64,000 nt of DNA from positions 1 through 64,000 of the forward strand of contig JAFGLJ010000027.1 of assembly GCA_016928075.1 (NCBI GenBank), read 5' to 3'. Position numbers and translations under genes: made by a program. The notes below the pieces were generated by a model. That model was not told the DNA's origin and searched no databases. It saw nothing but the letters and a program-made list of their open reading frames with translations. Shown here one piece after another: positions 36,879 through 44,553 of the stretch. The DNA is from Bacteroidales bacterium. Lineage in GTDB: Bacteria > Bacteroidota > Bacteroidia > Bacteroidales > VadinHA17. Each line of letters begins with the position of its first letter. Position 1 is the stretch's first letter.

Positions 36879-39800
36879 ATGAAAATCCTTAGATTCAGTA
36901 TTATTGTCTTTTTGTTTCTCAGCACTGCTACCGCAGCAGTAAGCCAGCAGAAAGGTTATTACAGGTCGCCTGCAATAAGCGGAAACGAAGTTGTTTTCAC
37001 AGCTGAAGGCGACCTATGGAAATTTGACCTGGTATCAAAGAATACACAACGCCTGACAACTGACCATGGCATGGAGCTGCAGTCAGCTTTTTCCCGTGAT
37101 GGAAAATATATAGCCTTCATCGGTGAATATGAAGGACCTTCCGAGGTTTATATAATTCCATCAACAGGAGGTAAACCCAGGAGATTGACCTGGGAAGAAA
37201 ACAGCCCTCAAATAAGCCAGTGGACGGGTGACGGGAAAATATTATATTCAACAAATTACTATTCCACACTGCCTAGCGCACAGCTTCTGGAGCTTGATCC
37301 TGAATCAGCTGCTTCTACCCTTATTCCCCTGGCCCAGGCCGACCAGGGCACTTTTACAGACGAAGGGGAGCTGGTATTCACCCGGCTAAGAAAGCAATCA
37401 AGCCATACAAAAAGATATATAGGTGGTACAGCACAATCAATATGGAAATTCGACGGTAATAATGAAGCTGTACACCTCACTGCGGATTATGAAGGAACCA
37501 GCAAGGATCCCATGTATTACAATGGAAGGATCTATTTCCTGTCTGACAGGGATGGGACAATGAATATATGGTCAATGAACAAATCAGGTGAAGATATGCG
37601 GCAGCACACATTTTCATCAGGATGGGACCTTTACGAGGCAGATATGGATAACGGACGCATTGTATGCCAGAAAGGGGCTGATATACTGCTATATGATATT
37701 AATACGGATAAAGAAGAGATCCTTGACATAGAATTGTTTTCAGATTTCGACCAGAAGCATATACAGTGGATAACTGACCCGGACTCTAAAATTACTTCTG
37801 TAAATATATCCCACAACGGTGAGGATGTAGTGATAACATCGCGGGGCAGGGTATTCAATTTTCCTGTAAATGGCGAAAGATGGTCTGAGATAACAAGGAA
37901 ATACGGAATAAGGTATGAAGATGCTTCATTTTCTGCTGACAGCGATGATATATTAATGCTTTCAGATGAATCAGGTGAGTTCGAAATATGGAAAGCCGGG
38001 CATCTCGGACTTGATAAACCCGGGCAGGTAACCAGTGGATCAGCTAACCTGATAACAGGCTATTCTGTTTCACCTGATGAAAAATATATTGCTTTTGCTG
38101 AAAAGGATAACAGGCTTATGCTATTTGATAAAAACACAGATAAATCAGCAATAATAGATGAAAATGATTTTTCAGGTTTCATGGAACCTTTCTCATGGTC
38201 ACACGACAATAAATGGATTGCGTACGTGAACAGCGCTGATAACAGGAATAGGGTTATCAAACTATATAATGTTGATGAAGAAAAATCATATGTTGTAAGT
38301 ACCGACAGGCTTGATAGCTATAATCCCCGTTTCAGCACTGACGGCAGGTGGCTTTATTTCATATCTGACAGGACTTTCAATAACCAGGTAGGTAGCCCAT
38401 GGGGCAGCAGGCAACCTGAACCCTATTTCGAAAGAACAGCGAAAATTTATGCACTCGCACTTGATGGTGAAGCTGAATTTCCGTTCCTGGAACAGAACGA
38501 GCTAAAGCAAGAGGAAAAGGAAAAGGAAAATGCAAAAGGAAAAGAAAAAGAAAAGGAAAATGCCGGGAAAATTGATTTTGATGGTATGGAAGGAAGACTT
38601 TATGAAGTACCCGCGGCCGCTGCAGATTACCGTGATCTGTATGTTACTGAAAACCATTTGGTATGGATGCAGAGCTCAGCGGGATCAAGGGGTGGTACCG
38701 TCCAATCGCTTAAAATAACCAATGAACCTGATAATAAACCAAAGACACTGGCAAATGGGATAAGCAGCTTTTCTGTTTCCGGTGACGGTAAGAAAATACT
38801 TCTTAGAAACAGGAGCGGTATATACGTAATGGAAACTTCAGCGCCCAAACTCGACACATCAAAGCATAAGCTGGAGATAAGGAACTGGGCATTCAATATT
38901 GATCCTGTTGAAGACTGGAAGCAGATGTTCAAAGATGCCTGGAGAATGGAGAGGGATTATTTCTACGATCCCGGTATGCATGGCCTTGACTGGGATTCTG
39001 TCTATGATAAATACAGTGCCTTATTGCCCAGGATAACCGACAGGCACGAGCTTGATGACCTGATGGCACAGATGATATCAGAACTGTCCACCTTGCATAT
39101 GTTTGTCAGGGGTGGAGACAAGCGTACAGCAGAGGAAAACATTACAATGGGTTACCTTGGCGCTGATCTGCACAAAGATGCTTCAGGTGTATTTATTATA
39201 GATCATATATACCTGACCGATCCAGATTACCCGGATGAGCAATCACCTCTTGCTGTGCCATGGCTGGATGTTAAAGAAGGTGATGCCATAATAAGTATCG
39301 ACGGTATTGATGTAAATAACTCGCCATCAATAAATAAACTACTCACTAACAAGGCAGGAATGCAGGTCAGGATAAAATTCAGGAAACCCGACGGTATATC
39401 ATACGAGGCAATTGTTAAGCCAATAAACTCCCGCGATTTCAGTAATTTGAGGTACAGCGAGTGGGAGTATACACGTAATGAGGAAGTTGAAAAAAGCAGT
39501 GACAACAGGATTGGTTATATTCATCTCAGGGCAATGGGTGGTAACAATTATACAGAATGGATAAAAGGCTTCTACCCCAACTATCGTAAAGAAGGATTAA
39601 TAATTGACGTCAGGAATAACCGCGGTGGCAATATAGACAGCTGGATACTGGAAAAACTCCTGAGGAAAGCCTGGTTCTTCTGGGCTCCCCGGGCAGGAGA
39701 ACCATACTGGAATATGCAATATGCCTTCAGGGGGCATATGGTCGTGCTTATTAATGAGAATACGGCTTCCGATGGAGAAGCTTTCGCAGAGGGATTCAGG

Positions 39801-40118
39801 AGACTTGGCATGGGAGATCTCATAGGTACCCGCACCTGGGGAGGTGAAATATGGTTGTCGCAGCGAAACAGGTTGGTAGACAATGGTATAGCTACGGCAG
39901 CTGAAAATGGTGTCTATTCACCTGAAGGAGAATGGCTGATTGAAGGATACGGAGTAGTGCCGGACATAGAGGTTGACAACCTGCCTCATGAAACATACAG
40001 GGGCAAAGATGCGCAGTTGGAAGCTGCAATTGAACATCTGATGAAACTGATGGAAAAAGAGCCTGTAAAAATTCCCCCTATTCCTGAACGGCCTGACAAA
40101 TCATTTGAATACAAGTAA
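36879..40118 (+). CDS. Tricorn-like S41 protease with beta-propeller and PDZ domain
   Basis: Exported serine protease of 1079 residues (signal peptide to about 23). A WD40/PD40-type beta-propeller region covers ~30-540, with SRDGKYIAFIGEYEGP and SPDEKYIAFAEKDN blades. Residues ~543-565 are a K/E-rich low-complexity linker. A second propeller and a C1-like region follow, then PDZ (about 780-850), then the S41 catalytic domain. H740 in STLHMFVRGG and S964 in NENTASDGEAF correspond to the tricorn His and Ser. GNIDSW and the RGKDAQLEAAIEHL tail match the family. It degrades peptides, here probably in the periplasm. The gene before it is a metallophosphoesterase. Confidence 0.92.
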   Translation: MKILRFSIIVFLFLSTATAAVSQQKGYYRSPAISGNEVVFTAEGDLWKFDLVSKNTQRLTTDHGMELQSAFSRDGKYIAFIGEYEGPSEVYIIPSTGGKPRRLTWEENSPQISQWTGDGKILYSTNYYSTLPSAQLLELDPESAASTLIPLAQADQGTFTDEGELVFTRLRKQSSHTKRYIGGTAQSIWKFDGNNEAVHLTADYEGTSKDPMYYNGRIYFLSDRDGTMNIWSMNKSGEDMRQHTFSSGWDLYEADMDNGRIVCQKGADILLYDINTDKEEILDIELFSDFDQKHIQWITDPDSKITSVNISHNGEDVVITSRGRVFNFPVNGERWSEITRKYGIRYEDASFSADSDDILMLSDESGEFEIWKAGHLGLDKPGQVTSGSANLITGYSVSPDEKYIAFAEKDNRLMLFDKNTDKSAIIDENDFSGFMEPFSWSHDNKWIAYVNSADNRNRVIKLYNVDEEKSYVVSTDRLDSYNPRFSTDGRWLYFISDRTFNNQVGSPWGSRQPEPYFERTAKIYALALDGEAEFPFLEQNELKQEEKEKENAKGKEKEKENAGKIDFDGMEGRLYEVPAAAADYRDLYVTENHLVWMQSSAGSRGGTVQSLKITNEPDNKPKTLANGISSFSVSGDGKKILLRNRSGIYVMETSAPKLDTSKHKLEIRNWAFNIDPVEDWKQMFKDAWRMERDYFYDPGMHGLDWDSVYDKYSALLPRITDRHELDDLMAQMISELSTLHMFVRGGDKRTAEENITMGYLGADLHKDASGVFIIDHIYLTDPDYPDEQSPLAVPWLDVKEGDAIISIDGIDVNNSPSINKLLTNKAGMQVRIKFRKPDGISYEAIVKPINSRDFSNLRYSEWEYTRNEEVEKSSDNRIGYIHLRAMGGNNYTEWIKGFYPNYRKEGLIIDVRNNRGGNIDSWILEKLLRKAWFFWAPRAGEPYWNMQYAFRGHMVVLINENTASDGEAFAEGFRRLGMGDLIGTRTWGGEIWLSQRNRLVDNGIATAAENGVYSPEGEWLIEGYGVVPDIEVDNLPHETYRGKDAQLEAAIEHLMKLMEKEPVKIPPIPERPDKSFEYK

Positions 40119-40144
40119 TATATAACTTATAATCATGCAAATAA

Positions 40145-40179
40145 AACAAAGCCGGGAACAACAAGGTCCCGGTTTTGTT
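40145..40179. terminator. Strong terminator after the tricorn-like protease
   Basis: A 13-bp stem AACAAAGCCGGGA (40145-40157) / TCCCGGTTTTGTT (40167-40179) with one G-T pair and a 9-nt loop. It lies upstream of the real EamA start, so an ATG at 40135 would put a terminator inside that gene and is rejected. Confidence 0.88.
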
Positions 40180-40203
40180 ATAGTAATATATTTATGCCCT
40201 GAT

Positions 40204-41160
40204 ATGAAAATGCCTGACAAAATTAAAGGATACGGTTTTGCATTCCTGGCAACTGTGTCCATGGCCAATGTCTATGTTTTCAGTAAAGCAGCCCTGAATG
40301 AGCTCAGCCTTTACCAGTTTGGATTTTACTGGTTTGGGCTTGCCATAGTATGGAATATCCTATATGCGGTCCCAACAGGTAACTGGAAAGTTATCAAAAG
40401 ACTGGGAAAGAAGGAATACCGTATACTTTTTGTGCTGGGAATTATAGAATTATTCGGGACCATACTATTTTTCATGTCAATAGAGAAAGCTGATGATCCG
40501 GCTATTATGTCATTCCTCCAGAACCTGGTGCCCCTGTTTGTTATCCTGATGGGAGTAACACTGCTGGGCGAACGTTTTACCGTTCTACAATTCACAGGAA
40601 TGATCATCACACTTGCAGGAGCAGTGGTAACCAGTTTTACAGGTAATATAGCGGAAAAAGGCTTTTTTGTGCCCGGAACAGTATTAATGCTCGCCTCAAC
40701 CGTTTTCCTGGCAACCACCATGATCATTTCAAAAAAATACATCAGGAATCTTGACCCGGGGCTGCTGGCTATTAACAGGGCGGTATACCTTTTTCTTACT
40801 GCCTTTGCGCTGATGCTTTTCAGGGGAGAATCCTTTATGCTTTCAGGCAAAGCACTGTTTAATGTAAGCTTCGGATCACTTATAGGTCCTTTTCTTACAG
40901 CCTTTTCAATGTATTCCGCACTGAAATTTATAGAAGCATCCAAATCAACTATCATACAGAGCTCAAAAGGTATTTTCGTAACCATAGGAGCATGGATGTA
41001 TTTCAGGACCATCCCCGAGAGTTTCCAGGTTATAGGTGGCATAATAACCATACTGGGTGTAATTATTCTCATTACTGCAAGGGATCACCAGGGAATAAAG
41101 GTTTCCTCCTCCGCTGGCGCGAGTCTTCAGACTCGTGCCATGTTACGGCGGACCAAGTGA
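40204..41160 (+). CDS. EamA/DMT-superfamily transporter with a repeat-derived tail
   Basis: Ten-helix drug/metabolite transporter with two EamA domains (about 1-140 and 150-295). ATG 40204 (MKMPDKIKGYGF) is chosen because the region before it is a terminator. Helices are evident in FAFLATVSMANVYVFSKAA, EYRILFVLGIIELFG and GGIITILGVIILITA. The substrate (a metabolite or amino acid) is unknown. The last ~19 residues (VSSSAGASLQTRAMLRRTK) are encoded by a hairpin repeat at 41110-41152 and have no transporter character, so the native stop was probably lost or overwritten. Confidence 0.85.
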   Translation: MKMPDKIKGYGFAFLATVSMANVYVFSKAALNELSLYQFGFYWFGLAIVWNILYAVPTGNWKVIKRLGKKEYRILFVLGIIELFGTILFFMSIEKADDPAIMSFLQNLVPLFVILMGVTLLGERFTVLQFTGMIITLAGAVVTSFTGNIAEKGFFVPGTVLMLASTVFLATTMIISKKYIRNLDPGLLAINRAVYLFLTAFALMLFRGESFMLSGKALFNVSFGSLIGPFLTAFSMYSALKFIEASKSTIIQSSKGIFVTIGAWMYFRTIPESFQVIGGIITILGVIILITARDHQGIKVSSSAGASLQTRAMLRRTK

Positions 41161-41216
41161 GGCTAAGTATCCATCTCCGATGGTCGTGGATTTGCAATCC
41201 ACGATCAACTACGGAT
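41110..41216. repeat. Pair of REP-like hairpins at the EamA 3' end
   Basis: First hairpin: outer TCCGC (41110-41114) / GCGGA (41148-41152), inner 11-bp arm GGCGCGAGTCT / AGACTCGTGCC (41116-41139) with one mismatch. Second hairpin: outer ATCC (41169-41172) / GGAT (41213-41216), inner TCGTGGATT / AATCCACGA (41184-41204). They are 16 nt apart, in the style of a REP/BIME pair. The EamA stop (41158-41160) lies between them. Confidence 0.75.
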
Positions 41217-41326
41217 GACACAGAGAGACTAATTGAAAGATATTTCATAACTTTCATGACCATAATAATAGGTTATACCAAAAACCAGCAGATAACTTTA
41301 TTAATTAATGCGAAAAGAATAAATAA

Positions 41327-43006
41327 ATGAAGAAACTTATACTTATTTATTCTGTTATCCTGATTGCAGTAACGCAAACTACTGGTCAGGGTTATTATAC
41401 TGATAAACCTTCCGGTATAGTCTCCTGTCCATCCGGTTGCACAGTTATCACGATATCCAAAGGGGACAGTGTTTTTTTCGGTGGCAATGATGACTATATC
41501 GAGCCTGATTCATACTACTGGGTGCAACCGGGTGATTCATCAAGATACGGGGTTATCTGGATCGGGACACCGGATAATCCACAGCAGGGTGTAAACGAGA
41601 AATTCCTGGCTTATGATGCAAACGGATTACCAAGGGTGGATGTTAATCCTCACCCTGAGAGAATTCCTGTTCCCGGGGAGTACCATAATTATATCATGCA
41701 GATAATGCACGAATGCTCAACCGTTAAGGAAGTTATAGCCTGGGTTAATACACACCAGCGGTATCCTTATATGCATGACCAGCTGCACTTTGCAGATGCA
41801 ACGGGCGATGCAGTAATAATCAGTGCCGGTGAAGACGGTGAGATGGTATTTACCAGGAAAGCACCCGGTAAAGGGTACCTGGTGTCCACTAATTTCAATG
41901 TGGCTAACCCTTCCAATGGTAGCGGTTATCCATGCTGGCGATATGACTTAGCCAGTGAATTAATGGAGCAGCTTATTGAGAGGGAGGAGCATCTGAGCTA
42001 CCAAGATGCTACAAATGTTATGGATGCAGTCCATGTGGAGAATGGTGCTACCTGGACAATTGAAACCATGGTGGCTGACCTGGTTAACGGAGTGGTTTAC
42101 ATTTATTATTTCTACCAGTACGACCGGCCTCTGGTGTTGAATGTTAAATACGAATTATCCAATCCGCGTGATCCCGGTCCACTCAGCCGGCTTTTTCCGG
42201 AAGACGTTCAGCAGGAAGCTGCCAAGCGCTATGACAAAGCCCGGGTTAATTTGAAAATAAACCGGCTTGTTGGTATATCATGGCCGGCACTTATACTTGT
42301 CAGCCTGATCTTATTTTTCACAATCCGACCTGAGGATAAGAAAGGGCGGGGCTTCTGGATAATAGCTGTGGTGATTCTTGGACCACTTGCATTAATTGTG
42401 AGATTTCTAACTGTTAAGAATTCCAAAAAATCATATAATCGGATCGCCGCAATTGAAACACTGGGCAATCTGATGCCTCTTGTTATATCCTACACTGTAG
42501 CACTTGTAATATTAATTACAAGTATGTTATCCGGAGCTCTCGCATGGCGTTATCAGATCATAATCATGCTCGGTCTTCCTATATTTGTGAGTCTGGTATT
42601 CCATGTGGCCTTCCTGGCTCCCGTAAGAAACAGGAATTTTGGCAGGCTGATAATGCAATGTATTCCTCGAGTTTTGATAACAACCTTCATCGGCCTGGGA
42701 GGCATAATTCCAATAGCTATGCCTCTTGTGAACAATAGTCTTTATGTATCTCTTATATCACCTCTGTCTCCCCTTGCGGTAATGACCTGGTGGGCTATTG
42801 TCGTTCTTGGTGCCCTGCCGGGAGGGCTTTTGATTTTCATTTTTGAACGATGGGAGATTAAAAGAAGTTACCGGTCATGGTCAGTTCTCACAGTTAGTGA
42901 GGAAGAATTTATTATCCCCCCATTTAAGAAAATCTGGTGGTGGATTCTCATCAGCATTGTAATCCTTTTTGCCGGAATAATTACAGGAGCAGTACTGGCA
43001 AGATAG
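41327..43006 (+). CDS. Choloylglycine-hydrolase-like Ntn hydrolase fused to a multi-helix membrane domain
   Basis: 559 residues. A signal peptide precedes an Ntn-hydrolase domain of the choloylglycine hydrolase/linear amide C-N hydrolase family (also close to peptidase C69). C38 in GCTVITISKG is the expected nucleophile after cleavage of a short prepeptide, with FFGGNDDY (N54) as the second motif and GYLVSTNFNVANP as the later Asn motif. Around residue 318 the sequence switches to membrane helices (LVGISWPALILVSLILFF; FWIIAVVILGPLALIVRFL; further helices to the end, about seven). Substrate unknown. Having a polytopic C-terminal domain is unusual for this family. ATG 41327 has no clear promoter. 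Confidence 0.75.
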   Translation: MKKLILIYSVILIAVTQTTGQGYYTDKPSGIVSCPSGCTVITISKGDSVFFGGNDDYIEPDSYYWVQPGDSSRYGVIWIGTPDNPQQGVNEKFLAYDANGLPRVDVNPHPERIPVPGEYHNYIMQIMHECSTVKEVIAWVNTHQRYPYMHDQLHFADATGDAVIISAGEDGEMVFTRKAPGKGYLVSTNFNVANPSNGSGYPCWRYDLASELMEQLIEREEHLSYQDATNVMDAVHVENGATWTIETMVADLVNGVVYIYYFYQYDRPLVLNVKYELSNPRDPGPLSRLFPEDVQQEAAKRYDKARVNLKINRLVGISWPALILVSLILFFTIRPEDKKGRGFWIIAVVILGPLALIVRFLTVKNSKKSYNRIAAIETLGNLMPLVISYTVALVILITSMLSGALAWRYQIIIMLGLPIFVSLVFHVAFLAPVRNRNFGRLIMQCIPRVLITTFIGLGGIIPIAMPLVNNSLYVSLISPLSPLAVMTWWAIVVLGALPGGLLIFIFERWEIKRSYRSWSVLTVSEEEFIIPPFKKIWWWILISIVILFAGIITGAVLAR

Positions 43007-43037
43007 TTTTAAGTTGTATGCAATATAAATAATAAGT

Positions 43038-43166
43038 ATGAACTTAGTCGTTAAGGTTAAAGAAATAATGGGTCATTGCCCTGTTTATGAGGTAAATGAC
43101 AACTTCAAGCTTGTAGATGGTTATAAACTTGTATCAGAAAAACCCCTTTTCATGCACTACAAATGA
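43038..43166 (+). pseudogene. Truncated TIGR04076-like small protein gene (42 residues)
   Basis: The frame reads MNLVVKVKEIMGHCPVYEV then NDNFKLVDGYKLVSEKP and LFMHYK, then stops. The start and the (V)KVKEIxGxCPVYxVxDxF motif look like the N-terminal half of TIGR04076-family proteins (normally ~85-95 residues, with CMHAL and a longer C-terminal half). Only half is left, so this looks like a decayed gene. The TGA (43164-43166) overlaps the ATG of the next gene (43163), an ATGA junction. A short functional version cannot be excluded. Confidence 0.55.
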
Positions 43167-44308
43167 AATCCCTGCTAAACACCCTGACTGTCATTTCATT
43201 CCTTATTCTCTCCTGCACCGGCCAGGAGGTTGATCATGACATAAAATCAAGAACCAGAAAAATAAACATTGATTCATTAATCCTGGCACAATTCAACAAT
43301 TATGATATCCCTGCAATTGCAGTGGGTGTTTTCGATACGGATTCCGTGCTGGTTTATGCATATGGAATCAGGAATACTATTGACAGAACACCAGTAAATA
43401 AAGACGACAGGTTTCACGTAGGTTCGTGCACTAAAGCAATTACTTCATTCATTGCAGCAAGACTGGTTGAGAAAGGTCTGATAAAATGGGATACAAGGAT
43501 TATTGATATGTTTCCTGACTTATCCGGCCTGATTGATCCTTATTATAAAGATAAGACACTGTCAGATATACTGTCACACAGAGCGGGCATCCAGCCATTT
43601 ACTTCAGGAATAGAATTACGGCATGTCCCTGACTCAATAATAAACTACGAAGGAAGCAACGAAAGACAGCTATTCAGTGAATGGCTGCTCACTCAAAGTC
43701 CTGCTATAGAGGAAGACCAGAAGTACATTTATTCAAATGCAGGTTATTCAATTGCAGCTACAATGCTTGAGAAAGTATCAGAAAAAACATGGGAAATCCT
43801 TGTTGAGGAAGAGTTTTTTGATGTATTCGGTATTTCAGGATACCTGGGGCATCCAGTTCTGAGTGATGTCAAACAACCACATGGACATATTACCCCGGCC
43901 CGGTGGGGCATTGGTGATTCCAATGACCTTACCCCGTTACCCGATTCATTAAAGTATAATTTGCGTTTCATGGAACCGGCAGGAGACATATCATTGTCAT
44001 TAAGCGATTATTCGATCTTCCTTCAGGAGATTCTGAAAGCACTGCTATACAATGGCAGCAAATTAAAACAGGAAACATATGATTATATGTTTTTTGAATA
44101 TGATGATTATTCCATGGGCTGGGGGAATCCAAGGCAGAATAATATCCAATACCTGAGTCATGACGGGAGCGATGGAACATTCTATTGCAGGGTATTGATA
44201 TCGAGGGAAAAGGAATACGGTCTTGTGATCATGTCAAATGCAGGCAACGATGATACTGTAAAAGGGATATATGCCATCAGTAATCATATAAACAGAAAGA
44301 TTAAATGA
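43163..44308 (+). CDS. Serine hydrolase lipoprotein, beta-lactamase/class C-like fold
   Basis: Predicted lipoprotein (LILSC, Cys18) of 381 residues. The penicillin-binding/beta-lactamase motifs are present: S88-x-x-K91 in VGSCTKAI, Y189-S-N191 in YIYSNAGYS, and the KTG-equivalent HDGSDG near residue 333. The class C-like fold covers esterases, D-aminopeptidases and DD-peptidases, so calling it a beta-lactamase would be premature. A similar gene sits at 49556 in the same region. Start overlaps the truncated small gene by four bases. Confidence 0.85.
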   Translation: MKSLLNTLTVISFLILSCTGQEVDHDIKSRTRKINIDSLILAQFNNYDIPAIAVGVFDTDSVLVYAYGIRNTIDRTPVNKDDRFHVGSCTKAITSFIAARLVEKGLIKWDTRIIDMFPDLSGLIDPYYKDKTLSDILSHRAGIQPFTSGIELRHVPDSIINYEGSNERQLFSEWLLTQSPAIEEDQKYIYSNAGYSIAATMLEKVSEKTWEILVEEEFFDVFGISGYLGHPVLSDVKQPHGHITPARWGIGDSNDLTPLPDSLKYNLRFMEPAGDISLSLSDYSIFLQEILKALLYNGSKLKQETYDYMFFEYDDYSMGWGNPRQNNIQYLSHDGSDGTFYCRVLISREKEYGLVIMSNAGNDDTVKGIYAISNHINRKIK

Positions 44309-44553
44309 TTTCCTAACAGCCTGGGACACATTTGTCTCACTCACGGTTGATACTACACTTCTTGCTGAAAAAAACTTGACTTTGAATTATTCCGGGTGTA
44401 ACTTTGATATCGTATTGGAACACTTCTCCACGTCTTTACGAGAACATACGGTATCAATTACCGGTAGTTATATAGTTCAGGCTGTTAGTTAGTTATCGAG
44501 AGCCTTTTTAGTAATTATATCAGAGATAAATCCGAATCCATAAAGTACAAGTG

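Noticed and set aside
38505..38575. K/E-rich stretch in the tricorn-like gene as a frameshift
   Set aside because: The frame is unbroken and both sides match the family; it is a low-complexity linker.
40135..40203. Upstream ATG 40135 as EamA start
   Set aside because: The region holds a strong terminator hairpin (40145-40179); the ATG at 40204 begins the normal N terminus.
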